Positions 25,766 to 35,350 are shown, numbered from the stretch's first letter. The stretch: DNA of 64,000 nucleotides from Rhizobiaceae bacterium (GCA_023953845.1 JAMLJC010000001.1:4350501-4414500), one strand, 5' to 3'. A program made the numbers and translations. The notes: a model not told the origin generated them from the letters alone.

Positions 25766-25855
25766 GGAGGGATGGCCGAGCGGTTTAAGGCACCGGTCTT
25801 GAAAACCGGCGTGGGCGCGAGTTCACCGTGGGTTCGAATCCCACTCCCTCCGCCA
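25766..25855 (+). tRNA. tRNA-Ser (UGA)
   Basis: 90 nt including an encoded CCA. Acceptor GGAGGGA pairs with TCCCTCC. The anticodon stem ACCGG/CCGGC region encloses CTTGAAA with anticodon TGA, a long variable arm (GTGGGCGCGAGTTCACC) follows, and the T arm GTGGGTTCGAATCCCAC is canonical. Confidence 0.97.
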
Positions 25856-26005
25856 TATCGTTGTTGCTTTATGGATTTCGACAGCGCGGCGTCCGGCCCC
25901 AGCGTGATGCGCGGATCGCAGCCCTCCGGCAGTGCCGGCATGGGCATCGCCGCGAAATGACGCGTCGCCAGCGGACACCAGCTTAGAAAAGATACTCCCG
26001 GCTCC

Positions 26006-26176
26006 TCAAGGCTGCGGCGCTTCTGCCTGCTTCACCAGCACAGCATCCTCGAGCGCCTGAAGATCATTGCCGACGCGGTCGATCAAGTCCTGTACGTCCT
26101 CGGCGCTGATGCCGTGCTTCAACGCAAACGCCTCGATATCCTCGACCCGCTCGGTCTTCAATTTAGGATTGTTCAC
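26006..26176 (-). CDS. DUF3606 small protein
   Basis: Small soluble protein of 56 residues starting at GTG 26176 with a strong GGAAGGAGG 5-6 nt upstream. It reads NNPKLKTERVEDIEAFALKH followed by a helical GISAEDVQDLIDRVG, the pattern of DUF3606, a short helical family of unknown function frequent in Rhizobiales. A longer upstream reading lacks coding character. Divergent from recG. Confidence 0.85.
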   Translation of the reverse strand: MNNPKLKTERVEDIEAFALKHGISAEDVQDLIDRVGNDLQALEDAVLVKQAEAPQP

Positions 26177-26387
26177 GGCAACCTCCTTCCGGAAAATCAC
26201 CCGCCGCTGCCTGACAACGGCATGCGCAGCGCCGGGTTCCCTGTTTCCGTAGCGCGTACCCGGGCCGGAAAAGGCTCGCGGCCTTGCATCGCCCCGCCAT
26301 TCATATCTAAGTCGGATCGATGCGAATATTCCACTCGTATTCTTGCCGGTCGGTTGCCAAATCCCCGCAACGGGGATTCGTCTGAAC

Positions 26388-28496
26388 GTGCGCCCCGCGC
26401 TTCTCGATCCGCTTTTCGTGCCGATCACCTCGCTGGAAGGTGTCGGGCCGAAGGTCGCGCGCATGATCGAGAATGTCGTGCCGGCCGATCTCGGCGGCCG
26501 GGAGGCGCGCGTCGGCGATCTCATCTTCACGCTGCCGCATTCGGTCATCGACCGCCGAAACCGCCCGGGAATCGCGCTGTCTCCGGAAGGCGCCATCGTC
26601 ACGCTGGAAGTCCGGGTCGATCGCCACCAGCCGCCGCCGCGCGGCAATCGTTCCGTGCCGTATCGTGTCTACGTCCATGACGAGACGGGGGAGATGGCGC
26701 TTACATTCTTTCACGCCCATGCCGCCTATCTCGAAAAGGCGCTGCCGGAGGGCGAGACAGTCATCGTGAGCGGGCGGATGGAGTGGTTCAACGGCCGCCC
26801 GAGCATGGTCCATCCCGACCATATCGCGCGTGTTGGAGATGCGGAGAGCCTTCCGCTGGTCGAGCCGGTCTATCCGCTGACGGCAGGCCTTTCGATGAAA
26901 GTGCTGCGGCGCGCGATCGGGCAGTCTCTGGCACGGCTGCCGGGCCTGCCGGAATGGCAGGACGCGGACGTCATGCGGCGGCAGAATTTTCCGTCGCTTG
27001 CGGATTCGCTGACCCGCCTGCACAATCCTGCCGATCCGCCCGATGTTGCGCCGGAAGGCACGGCGTGGCGGCGGCTCGCCTATGACGAATTCCTTGCGGG
27101 GCAAATCTCGCTGGCGCTTGTCCGGGCGCGGACGAGGCGGCTGGCGGGACGTCCGCTGACAGGCGACGGCAGGCTGGAAGAGGCCGTGCGCCGCGCCCTG
27201 CCCTATTCGCTCACGCGCTCGCAGGAACGCGCATTGCAGGAAATCAACGCCGACCTCGCTAAGCCGGAACGCATGCTGCGGCTGCTGCAAGGCGATGTCG
27301 GTTCGGGCAAGACGGTCGTGGCGCTGCTGGCTGCGGCGCGCGCCGTTGAGGCCGGGGGACAGGCCGCGATCATGGCGCCAACCGAAATCCTCGCGCGACA
27401 GCACCTCGCCACCATCGCGCCGCTGGCCGAGCGGGCCGGCATGCACGCCGCGATCCTGACTGGTCGGGAGAAGGGCCGCGAGCGCGCGGAGGTTCTGGAA
27501 GGGCTCGCCAGCGGGCAGATAAACATCGTCGTCGGCACGCACGCGCTGTTTCAGGAGGCCGTGGACTATAAGGACCTCGTTCTCGCGGTCGTCGACGAGC
27601 AGCATCGTTTCGGCGTGCACCAGCGGCTCGCCATCACCGCCAAGGGCAACGCGCCCGACATGCTGGTGATGACGGCGACGCCGATCCCGCGCACGCTGGT
27701 GCTGACCGCCTTCGGCGACATGGACGTGTCGCGCCTGACGGAAAAACCCGCCGGCCGCCAGCCGATCAGGACCGTCACGCTGCCGCTCGAACGGCTGGAG
27801 GAGCTGGTGGGGCGGATGCGCTCGGCCGTCGAGGAGGGCCAGAAGATCTACTGGATCTGCCCGCTCGTGGAAGAATCCGAAGAGATCAAGCTGATGTCGG
27901 CGGAGGACCGGTTCAATTCGCTGAAACCGGTTTTCGGGGATGCGCTGGGACTCGTCCATGGCCGCATGAAAGGCGCGGAGAAGGACGAGGCGATGCGCGC
28001 CTTCAAGGCCGGCGAGACGCGCGTGCTGATAGCGACGACGGTGATCGAGGTGGGCGTCGACGTGCCGGACGCGACGATCATCGTCATCGAGCATGCCGAG
28101 CGTTTCGGGCTGGCGCAGCTCCACCAGTTGCGCGGCCGCGTCGGGCGTGGCGACCGCGCCTCGACCTGCGTGCTGCTCTATAAGGACCCGCTCGGCGAAA
28201 CGGCGAAACGACGGCTTTCTGTGATGCGGGATACCGAAGATGGTTTCGTCATTGCCGAGGAAGACCTGAAACTGCGCGGCGAAGGCGAATTGCTGGGCAC
28301 GCGCCAATCCGGCACGCCCGGCTTTCTGGTGGCGCGCATCGAGCACCATTCGGATCTGCTGGAAATCGCGCGGGACGATGCGCGACTGCTGCTGGCACGC
28401 GACCCGGACCTGCAAAGCGAGCGCGGGCAGGCAATAAGGCTGCTGCTCTATCTGTTCGGGCGCGACGAGGCGGTAAGACTGCTGAGGGCTGGGTGA
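26388..28496 (+). CDS. recG: ATP-dependent DNA helicase RecG
   Basis: Branch-migration helicase of about 702 residues that remodels stalled forks. Wedge/OB domain is at residues 1-200 (LDPLFVPITSLEGVGPKVAR, VHDETGEMALTFFHA). Helicase motifs: Walker A LQGDVGSGKT near 300, APTEILARQH near 328, DEQH (motif II) near 402, TATPIPRT near 430, and C-terminal RVGRGDRASTCVLLY near 587 with the RecG ATPase-coupling tail. GTG 26388 fits the family start (RPALLDPLF); an in-frame start at 26343 would add 15 residues. Confidence 0.96.
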   Translation: MRPALLDPLFVPITSLEGVGPKVARMIENVVPADLGGREARVGDLIFTLPHSVIDRRNRPGIALSPEGAIVTLEVRVDRHQPPPRGNRSVPYRVYVHDETGEMALTFFHAHAAYLEKALPEGETVIVSGRMEWFNGRPSMVHPDHIARVGDAESLPLVEPVYPLTAGLSMKVLRRAIGQSLARLPGLPEWQDADVMRRQNFPSLADSLTRLHNPADPPDVAPEGTAWRRLAYDEFLAGQISLALVRARTRRLAGRPLTGDGRLEEAVRRALPYSLTRSQERALQEINADLAKPERMLRLLQGDVGSGKTVVALLAAARAVEAGGQAAIMAPTEILARQHLATIAPLAERAGMHAAILTGREKGRERAEVLEGLASGQINIVVGTHALFQEAVDYKDLVLAVVDEQHRFGVHQRLAITAKGNAPDMLVMTATPIPRTLVLTAFGDMDVSRLTEKPAGRQPIRTVTLPLERLEELVGRMRSAVEEGQKIYWICPLVEESEEIKLMSAEDRFNSLKPVFGDALGLVHGRMKGAEKDEAMRAFKAGETRVLIATTVIEVGVDVPDATIIVIEHAERFGLAQLHQLRGRVGRGDRASTCVLLYKDPLGETAKRRLSVMRDTEDGFVIAEEDLKLRGEGELLGTRQSGTPGFLVARIEHHSDLLEIARDDARLLLARDPDLQSERGQAIRLLLYLFGRDEAVRLLRAG

Positions 28497-28500
28497 GGCA

Positions 28501-28671
28501 GGCTCCCCCTTCTCCTCTTGTGGGAGAAGGGGGAGCCTTCGTCCGAGCGTAGCGAGGACGAGAAAAGGCGACGGATGAGGGGTGTTGGACGGATCGCAAC
28601 GCCTCATTTCTTCCAAGACCCCTCATCCGACCTCGCTTCGCTCGGCCACCTTCTCCCACAAGGGGAGAAGG
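28501..28671. repeat. Inverted pair of palindromic intergenic repeats
   Basis: Two imperfect inverted copies lie between recG and the DUF502 gene. The left arm begins CTTCTCCTCTTGTGGGAGAAG, then AGCGTAGCGAGG and CGGATGAGGGGTGTTGG; the right arm reads the same on the minus strand with AGCGAAGCGAGG and CGGATGAGGGGTCTTGG. The left end forms a 15-bp perfect stem (28501-28515 with 28523-28537). Typical of Mesorhizobium-type REP-like repeats; could also end transcription of recG. Confidence 0.85.
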
Positions 28672-28684
28672 AAGATTGCGCACC

Positions 28685-29356
28685 CTACTCCGTCGCCTTC
28701 TTGCGCAGCTCCTTGGCGACATCGACCAACGCCCTGGTCTTTTCCTCGATCTCCGGACCGACCAGCCCGGCGGAGATCAGCATCTTGGCCGCGTCCTCCA
28801 CGCTCATGTCGAGGGGGATGAGGTCGCGCTCGTCCACGAACAGCAGATAGCCGGTCGTGACGTTGGGCGTGATCGGGCGGAACACGGCCACGGTACGGCT
28901 GTGCTGCTTCGAAAGCGCCCGGTTGATTTCGGTGTCCTGCTGCTTGGCGATGAAGACGATCGACCAGCTTCCCTTGCGCGGATACTCGAACAGGGCGACC
29001 TTGTTGAAGAGTTCGGAGCGGTTGGCGAGAACCGTTTCGAACATCTGCTTCAGGCCGTTGTAGACATTGCGCACCAGCGGCATGCGGTTGAGCAGGCGCT
29101 CGCCAAAGCCGACTATGGCGCGTCCGACGAAGTTCGCCGTGACGAAGCCGATAAAGGTGATCATCAGCAACGCGAAGATGAGGCCGACGCCAGGAACCGG
29201 AAAATCGAGATAGGTGTCCGGATTGTAGCGCGCCGGGATATAAGGCTTCATCCATGCGTCTACCCAGCCGATCACAGTCCACGCCAGATAGGCCGTGATC
29301 GCCAGCGGCGCAGTGACGATGATTCCCGTCAGGAAATAGTTCCTGAGACGGGTCAT
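28685..29356 (-). CDS. DUF502 membrane protein
   Basis: Protein of 223 residues with two N-terminal membrane segments (residues 8-30 and 57-80) and a soluble C-terminal domain. Conserved pieces NRMPLVRNVYNGLKQMFETV and a region reading FRPITPNVTTGYLLFVDERD are characteristic of DUF502, widespread in proteobacteria and plants (LCV/COV-like). Function unknown in bacteria; related plant proteins affect trafficking. Located between recG and glmS, a conserved neighbourhood in this order. Confidence 0.9.
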   Translation of the reverse strand: MTRLRNYFLTGIIVTAPLAITAYLAWTVIGWVDAWMKPYIPARYNPDTYLDFPVPGVGLIFALLMITFIGFVTANFVGRAIVGFGERLLNRMPLVRNVYNGLKQMFETVLANRSELFNKVALFEYPRKGSWSIVFIAKQQDTEINRALSKQHSRTVAVFRPITPNVTTGYLLFVDERDLIPLDMSVEDAAKMLISAGLVGPEIEEKTRALVDVAKELRKKATE

Positions 29357-29498
29357 ACCGGTGTGTCCTGTGGTGACGACATGCTTATCCCGATTGTGCG
29401 ATGCAACCGATTAGAGCAGCGCGCCACGCTTTGGACAATCAAATAAGACGGAGAACGCAAACGCCGACGGCAAGCCGCAGCGATGCGCGGCGATCACC

Positions 29499-31322
29499 TT
29501 ATTCGACCGTGACCGATTTCGCCAGATTACGCGGCTGGTCGACATCCGTGCCCATGAAGACGGCGGTGTAGTAAGCGAGCATCTGCACGGGAAGCGCATA
29601 AAGGATCGGCGCGATGATCTCCGGCACGTCGGGCAGGACGATCGTTTCGAGTGTCTTGACCGTCGAATGCTCCTCACCCTTCTTGTCGGTGATGAGGATG
29701 ATCTTGCCGCCGCGCGCGGCCACCTCCTGCATGTTCGAAACTGTCTTCTCGAAGATGCGGTCGTAAGGCGCGATCACGACGACCGGCATGTTCTCGTCGA
29801 TCAGCGCGATCGGGCCATGCTTCAACTCGCCCGCCGCATAGCCTTCGGCATGGATGTAGGACAACTCCTTGAGCTTGAGCGCGCCTTCCAGCGCCAGCGG
29901 ATAGCTGGTGTCCCGGCCGAGATAGAGCACGTCGCGATGATGCGCGAGCTCGCGCGAGACACGCTCGATCTGTTCTTCCAGCTTGATGACCTGCGTGGCG
30001 AGGCGAGGCGCTTCGGCCAGTTGCTGCACGAGCTTCCGCTCCTCCTCGGCCGAGATATGGCCCCGCTCAACCCCTGCGCGGATGGCGAGCGCGGCCATCA
30101 CCGAAAGCTGGCAGGTGAAGGCTTTCGTCGAGGCCACGCCGATCTCCGGCCCTGCGAGCGTGGGCAAAGTCACATCCGCCTCGCGCGCCATGGTGGATTC
30201 GCGCACATTGACGATGGCGCCGATCGGCACGCCTTCCTTGCGGCAGTAGCGGAGCGAGGCCAGCGTGTCCGCCGTCTCACCGGACTGGGAGACGAATAGC
30301 GCCGCGCTGTTCTTCGACAGCGGCATTTCGCGGTAGCGGAATTCGGAGGCGACGTCGATGTCCACCGGCAGCCGCGCCAGCCGCTCGAACCAGTATTTGC
30401 CCACCAGACCGGCGAGATAGGCCGTGCCGCAGGCGGATAGCGCCAGCCGGTCGACCTTGGAAAAATCCCAAGGCAGTTCGAGCGCCTTGGCCTTGCCGTT
30501 GGTGAAGTCGATGTAATTGCCGAGCGTGTGGGAGATAACTTCCGGCTGCTCGTGGATCTCCTTGTGCATGAAGTGGCGGTGGTTGCCCTTGTCGACCAGA
30601 AAACTCGTTCCGATCGACTGCTTGCGGGCGCGCTGCACGGGCTCGCCGTCCATGTCGAAGATCTGGATCTGGTTTCGGCGGATCACCGCCCAGTCGCCGT
30701 CCTCGAGATAGGTGATGGAATTGGTGAAGGGCGCGAGCGCGATCGCGTCCGACCCGAGGAACATCTCGCCCTCGCCATGGCCGACCGCGAGCGGCGGCCC
30801 GTTGCGCGCACCGACGATCAGGTCGTCGTCGCCCTTGAACATGATGGCCAGCGCGAAGGCCCCGCGCAGACGCTTCAGCGCGCGGAAGGCGGCATCGACG
30901 GGCCTCGCGCCGCGCCGCAGCTCCCGCGACACGAGATGCGCCACGACTTCGGTGTCGGTCTGCGAGGTGAACTTGTAGCCGTCCTTTTCAAGCTCTGTGC
31001 GGAGTTCGGCAAAATTCTCGATGATGCCGTTATGGACGATGGCGACATCATCGGAGAAATGCGGATGCGCATTCGTCTCGTTCGGCACGCCATGGGTCGC
31101 CCAGCGCGTGTGGCCGATGCCGATGGTGCCGTCGAGCGGCTCGGCGTTGAGCCGGCGCTCGAGGTTGATGAGCTTGCCCTCGGCGCGCCGCCGGGCGAGC
31201 TCGCCATGCTCGATGGTCGCCACGCCCGCTGAATCATAGCCGCGATACTCGAGGCGCTTCAACGCGTCCACGATCAGAGGCGCCACCGGCGAATGGCCGA
31301 CGATCCCCACAATGCCGCACAT
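29499..31322 (-). CDS. glmS: Glutamine-fructose-6-phosphate aminotransferase (isomerizing)
   Basis: GlmS, 607 residues, makes glucosamine-6-phosphate for peptidoglycan and LPS. N-terminal glutaminase domain begins MCGIVGIVGH with the catalytic Cys next to the initiator Met; GIGHTRWATHG is near residue 72 and VHNGIIENF near 96. C-terminal SIS isomerase domains carry SACGTAYLAGL near 299, SQSGETADTLA near 345 and the terminal DVDQPRNLAKSVTVE. Just downstream of glmU on the same strand (138-bp gap). Confidence 0.98.
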   Translation of the reverse strand: MCGIVGIVGHSPVAPLIVDALKRLEYRGYDSAGVATIEHGELARRRAEGKLINLERRLNAEPLDGTIGIGHTRWATHGVPNETNAHPHFSDDVAIVHNGIIENFAELRTELEKDGYKFTSQTDTEVVAHLVSRELRRGARPVDAAFRALKRLRGAFALAIMFKGDDDLIVGARNGPPLAVGHGEGEMFLGSDAIALAPFTNSITYLEDGDWAVIRRNQIQIFDMDGEPVQRARKQSIGTSFLVDKGNHRHFMHKEIHEQPEVISHTLGNYIDFTNGKAKALELPWDFSKVDRLALSACGTAYLAGLVGKYWFERLARLPVDIDVASEFRYREMPLSKNSAALFVSQSGETADTLASLRYCRKEGVPIGAIVNVRESTMAREADVTLPTLAGPEIGVASTKAFTCQLSVMAALAIRAGVERGHISAEEERKLVQQLAEAPRLATQVIKLEEQIERVSRELAHHRDVLYLGRDTSYPLALEGALKLKELSYIHAEGYAAGELKHGPIALIDENMPVVVIAPYDRIFEKTVSNMQEVAARGGKIILITDKKGEEHSTVKTLETIVLPDVPEIIAPILYALPVQMLAYYTAVFMGTDVDQPRNLAKSVTVE

Positions 31323-31460
31323 GCAAAACCTCGATTCCCGCCGTTTTGGTCAGCTCGTGTGTAGGCCTGCCGGTCGCGCGAACAGAAATCACATTCGATT
31401 TCTATTCGTGTCAGGTGGAAGCGCCGCGATCAATCATGACCGATGGCGATTGAAAACCGG

Positions 31461-32819
31461 TTACCGGGCCTGTTTTGCTTCTTTTGCTGCCCGAAGCCGG
31501 TCGCGCAGCCGCTTTCCCCGTTCGGGAAGCGTGGTTTGCTTTGCCCGGCCGAACGCCAGCGCATCGTCCGGGATGTTTTCCGTAACGGTGCTGCCGGAGG
31601 CGACATAGGCGCCCGCGCCGATGGTGATGGGCGCAACAAGGGACGAGTTCGAGCCGATGAAAGCGCCGGGCCCGATGTCGGTGAAGAATTTGCTGAAACC
31701 ATCATAGTTGCAGGTGATGGTGCCTGCGCCGATATTCGCCTCCACGCCGATACGCGCATCGCCGATATAGGTCAGGTGGTTGACCTTTGCGCCCTTCTCG
31801 ATGGTCGCCTGCTTCACCTCGCAGAAATTGCCGACCTTCGCCTTTTCCTTGAGGTCCGTGCCGGGGCGGAGGCGCGCATAAGGGCCGACCTGTGCGCCCG
31901 CGGCCACCTTCGCCCCTTCGAGATGGGAGAATCCGTGGATAACCGCGCCGGATTCGATCTCCACGGCCGGCCCGAAGAAGACATGCGGTTCGACAACCGT
32001 GTCCTGGCCGATCTTCGTGTCATGGGAGAAGAAAACGGATTCGGGTGCGACGAGGCTGACGCCGTCCAGCATCATCTCGCGGCGCTTGCGCCGTTGCCAT
32101 ATGGCCTCGGCGTCGGCGAGTTCGACGCGGTTGTTGATGCCGAGCACATTCTCGAAGGCCACTTCCTGCGCGACGACGCGCAGATTGCGGCCGCGCGCGA
32201 TCTCGACGATGTCGGTGAGATAGTATTCGCCCTTCGCATTGCCGTTGCCAACGGCGTCGAGCAGCGACAGCGCATGCTCGCCGGCGATCGCCATCAACCC
32301 GCCATTGCAGAATTTTATGCGCCGCTCCTCCTCGGAACAGTCGCGCTCCTCACGGATGGCGACCAGCTCGCCTTTGTCCTCGATGAGCCGGCCATAGCCC
32401 GTGGGATTTTCGGTGCGGAAGCCCATGACCACGACGGCCACACCGGTTTCGAGAGGCGTCCGCGCTGCCGCGAGCGCCGCCGCCTCGATCAGCGGCGTGT
32501 CGCCGAACATGACGAGGATGTCGTCATAGCCTTTCGCGATCGCATTCCGCGCCGCCAGAACCGCGTGTGCGGTGCCGAGCCTTTCCGTTTGAACGAAGGT
32601 GGCTGCTTCAGGCGCGAGTTTCGCCAGTGCGTCGCGCACTTGCTCTCCGCCGTGACCGGTCACCACCGCGACATCACCGCCCAAGGTGTTCGCGGCCTTC
32701 ACCACATGGCCGAGCATGGGCAGGCCAGCCACCGGATGCAGGACTTTTGGCAACGCGCTCTTCATGCGCGTGCCCTCTCCGGCGGCGAGGATGATCGACA
32801 GGCAGTTGCGTGCGGTCAT
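31461..32819 (-). CDS. glmU: Bifunctional GlcN-1-P acetyltransferase / GlcNAc-1-P uridyltransferase
   Basis: GlmU, 452 residues, produces UDP-GlcNAc. N-terminal nucleotidyltransferase: LAAGEGTRMKSALPKVLHP near residue 11 and MFGDTPLI near 103. C-terminal left-handed beta-helix acetyltransferase with hexapeptide repeats from about residue 250 (IGQDTVVEPHVFFGP, GVEANIGAGTITCNYDG, FIGSNSSLVAPITIG). Adjacent to glmS, completing the amino-sugar pathway from fructose-6-phosphate. Confidence 0.98.
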   Translation of the reverse strand: MTARNCLSIILAAGEGTRMKSALPKVLHPVAGLPMLGHVVKAANTLGGDVAVVTGHGGEQVRDALAKLAPEAATFVQTERLGTAHAVLAARNAIAKGYDDILVMFGDTPLIEAAALAAARTPLETGVAVVVMGFRTENPTGYGRLIEDKGELVAIREERDCSEEERRIKFCNGGLMAIAGEHALSLLDAVGNGNAKGEYYLTDIVEIARGRNLRVVAQEVAFENVLGINNRVELADAEAIWQRRKRREMMLDGVSLVAPESVFFSHDTKIGQDTVVEPHVFFGPAVEIESGAVIHGFSHLEGAKVAAGAQVGPYARLRPGTDLKEKAKVGNFCEVKQATIEKGAKVNHLTYIGDARIGVEANIGAGTITCNYDGFSKFFTDIGPGAFIGSNSSLVAPITIGAGAYVASGSTVTENIPDDALAFGRAKQTTLPERGKRLRDRLRAAKEAKQAR

Positions 32820-32892
32820 GGGTGATTCCGGCGTTCGAACAGGTTTCAGCCTGTAGCATTCGCCCGGTAATCCGCCAATTGCGAGGCTGTGA

Positions 32893-33639
32893 TCAGCCGA
32901 TCTGCTGGAAGACCGGAAAGGTTTCGAGCAGCCAGTAGGAAGCAGTGCGGATGCCCCCGGTGATGAAAAGGATGCCCGCGACGACGAGCAGGCCGCCTAT
33001 TACCTTCTCGACACGGCCGAGATGGGCGCGGAAACCGGACATCCAGCGCATGAAGGCTCCCGAGAACAGGGCAGCGACGATGAACGGCACGCCGAGGCCG
33101 AGCGAATAGACCAGCAGCAGCAAGGCGCCCTCCCCGACCGTCGCGCTGCCGCCGGCAAGCGTCAGGATCGGGCCTAGCACGGGACCGATGCACGGCGTCC
33201 AGCCGAAGGCGAAGGCGAGTCCCATGACGTAGGCTGCCGCCGCGCTGGCCGGCTTGCCTTGCGACTGAAAACGCGCCTCGCGCGACAGGAGCGGAATGCG
33301 CAGGACACCGAGGAAATTCAGGCCCATGATGATGATCAGGATGCCCGCGACGATCGCCAGCGGCTCCTGCCAGGCGCGCAGGAAGCGGCCGATGGTCGAG
33401 GCTCCCGCGCCAAGCGCCACGAAAACCGTGGTGAAGCCGAGGACGAAGGCGAGCGAGGCGACAAGCAGCGCGGCGCGCGTACCCTGGCGGACGGCTTTGT
33501 CCGCGCCCTGTCGAAAATCCTCGACGCTGACACCAGCCATGTAACAGAGATAGGGTGGCACCAGCGGCAGCACGCATGGAGAGAGGAAAGAAAGCGCGCC
33601 CGCCCCCGCCGCGGTCAGATATCCGATGTCGACTGCCAT
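32893..33639 (-). CDS. ccdA: Cytochrome c biogenesis protein CcdA / DsbD-like thiol transporter
   Basis: Membrane protein of 248 residues with six hydrophobic segments. The two redox cysteines of the CcdA/DsbD transmembrane family are visible in SFLSPCVLPLVPPYL (near residue 21) and GWTPCIGPVLGP (near 153). It passes electrons from cytoplasmic thioredoxin to periplasmic partners used in haem c or disulfide handling. ATG 33639 with GAGGG upstream is preferred to a start at 33732. No cytochrome maturation gene is adjacent, so the partner is unknown. Confidence 0.9.
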   Translation of the reverse strand: MAVDIGYLTAAGAGALSFLSPCVLPLVPPYLCYMAGVSVEDFRQGADKAVRQGTRAALLVASLAFVLGFTTVFVALGAGASTIGRFLRAWQEPLAIVAGILIIIMGLNFLGVLRIPLLSREARFQSQGKPASAAAAYVMGLAFAFGWTPCIGPVLGPILTLAGGSATVGEGALLLLVYSLGLGVPFIVAALFSGAFMRWMSGFRAHLGRVEKVIGGLLVVAGILFITGGIRTASYWLLETFPVFQQIG

Positions 33640-33845
33640 CTTCCCTCGCCCGCCGGATTCGACGGATTGAACACGCCAGCGGGCATATAGATTGGCGGAT
33701 GGCGCGACGCCAATCACCGTTGCGTGGTGCATTGCCGCAGCACCGGCCCGAGGCTCATCAGAGCGCCCGCTTTTTCGGTTGACCGGCTATTTCTCTCTCC
33801 CTATGTTCCGCCGCACTTTCCTGGGCGGCGTCTGCCGCCTTTCGG

Positions 33846-33921
33846 GAGCGCGTAGCTCAGCCGGTAGAGCAACTGACTTTTAATCAGTAGGTCCTGGGTT
33901 CGAGTCCCAGCGCGCTCACCA
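33846..33921 (+). tRNA. tRNA-Lys (UUU)
   Basis: 76 nt with encoded CCA. Acceptor GAGCGCG pairs with CGCGCTC, D arm GCTCAGCCGGTAGAGC, anticodon loop CTTTTAA with anticodon TTT, and T arm CTGGGTTCGAGTCCCAG. It marks the left border of a gene-poor, accessory-looking stretch. Confidence 0.97.
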
Positions 33922-34051
33922 ATACCTCTCGATAAAACAGAGGGTTACCGGCTCTTACGGTAACATTTGTCGGTTTTATGCGCCTTCGCGTTGGTTCAGC
34001 GCGATGGCGCGCTTTTCAGCAATTGGCGGCAAGTCCGTGGCATATAGATAA

Positions 34052-34079
34052 GCCCGCCGCCAGAAACCCGGCGACGGGC
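34052..34079. terminator. GC-rich hairpin between tRNA-Lys and the insertion sequence
   Basis: GCCCGCCGCC/GGCGACGGGC stem of 9 pairs with one C-A mismatch and an 8-nt loop; CTTTC and later GTTTT follow on the plus strand. Possible terminator, orientation uncertain. Confidence 0.4.
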
Positions 34080-34139
34080 CTTTCACGTTTTACCCCGCGA
34101 TGAACTCGGCGTCTCAAGCGCGACGCTGGACCAATGTTC

Positions 34140-34906
34140 CTAGGACGTAGACTCATTACCTCGGAGCCAGATTCGGACTGAGACGAGCTTGAGGGCGGCG
34201 AGGTAGTTTTCGGCGAGCTTGTCGTAGCGGGTTGCCACGCGGCGGAACTACTTGGCCTTGTTGAAGAAGCGTTCCACAAGGTTGCGCGCCTTATAGAGGA
34301 AGGGGCTGAAGCAGATCGGCTCCTTCCGGTTGGCCTTTGGCGGGATGTTGGCCCAGGCTTTCTTCTCTTTCACGGCGACGCGCAATGCGTTGGCGTCATA
34401 GCCTTTGTCGGCCAGGAGCATGGCACCTTCCGGCAGATCGGCGATCATGTCTTCCGCCGAGGCAATGTCGCTCTTTTGGCCCGGTGTAAGCGTCAGCTTG
34501 ATCGGCCTGCCCGTGGCATCAACGAGTGAGTGGATTTTGGTTGTCAGTCCGCCTCGGGAACGACCGAGACAGTGATCGTGATCCCCCTTTTTGCCGCCGC
34601 ACCCTGCTGGTGGACGCGAACGATGGATGTGTCGATCATCTGTATCTTGCCGTCGCGAGCCTTGGTGATGGCATCCATCAGGCGGTCCCACACACCGGCT
34701 TTGCGCCAGCGGTTGAAGCGGTTGTAGATCGTGGTGGGCGGACCATAGCGGGTGGGCAGATCGGCCCATCGTGCGCCTGAGCGCAGAACCCAGAAGATAC
34801 CGTTCAAAACGCGGCGGTCATCAACACGGGGCACGCCCCGCACCTTGGTGGGCAGGTGCGGCTGGATCGCACGCCACTCAAAGTCGGTCAGGTCGTAGCG
34901 GTTCAT
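34140..34906 (-). mobile_element. IS5-family (IS427-like) transposase, degenerate
   Basis: Two overlapping frames make one transposase. The first (34906-34544) begins NRYDLTDFEWRAIQPHLP and carries the DUF4096 helix-turn-helix part, ending after GAAAKRGITITVS. The second, one frame over, continues LGRSRGGLTTKIHSLVDATG, LLADKGYDANALR and RNLVERFFNKAK. The A5G5 run (near 34588-34597) is the likely programmed frameshift site, as in IS427-type elements. A TAG at 34248-34250 stops the protein where homologues read on; the open frame resumes RRVATRYDKLAENYLAALKL to a stop at 34140. I could not define terminal inverted repeats. The start codon overlaps the stop of the neighbouring small gene. Confidence 0.85.
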
Positions 34907-35295
34907 GACAACCCGTCCATCTGCCGATGGAGCGGCGTGCCTTCCAGATCGCCATTAATGAGCCTCTCAAGCTCGATAAGGCTTTCCCGCACCCGCGACA
35001 TCGCGGCCGGGTCCAATCGCAATTCGTTCTCATACCCAAACCTCAGCATCAGTTGCACAAGATCGCGCAATTCGGCCTTGTCGGCGTCCCCGACCTCGGT
35101 GAGGTCACCATGGTTGTATCCGTAACCATAGCTCTGCTTGATCTTAACGAGATAGGGTCGAGGACCGGCGCTCTCGATCCACCAATCGATCATATCCAGG
35201 ACGATGCTGCGCTTCAGCCCCCAAACCTCGTCCGTCTTACTAAACCCGAAAACGCTCAAAACATGAGCCCCTTGCCGCAGAGATAAACAACCCAT
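34903..35295 (-). CDS. Hypothetical protein, 130 residues
   Basis: Unrecognised soluble protein. It has an aromatic-rich middle (VLDMIDWWIES, KIKQSYGYGYNHGDLTEVGD) and a helical acidic C-terminal half with DPAAMSRVRESLIELERLI. No signal peptide, membrane segment or known motif. The start ATG at 35295 lacks a clear ribosome-binding site, so a later start is possible. Its stop overlaps the transposase start by 4 bp. Base composition is lower in GC than surrounding housekeeping genes, in keeping with an acquired region. Confidence 0.5.
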   Translation of the reverse strand: MGCLSLRQGAHVLSVFGFSKTDEVWGLKRSIVLDMIDWWIESAGPRPYLVKIKQSYGYGYNHGDLTEVGDADKAELRDLVQLMLRFGYENELRLDPAAMSRVRESLIELERLINGDLEGTPLHRQMDGLS

Positions 35296-35350
35296 GGTCT
35301 AGCAGACAACTTACTGGTGTAACACGCTTCCCGATTTATGGGTTTACGGC

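Noticed and set aside
26307..28616. A 769-codon minus-strand frame opposite recG
   Set aside because: Composition typical of antisense frames (Arg/His/Gln-rich), no family resemblance; recG is certain on the plus strand.
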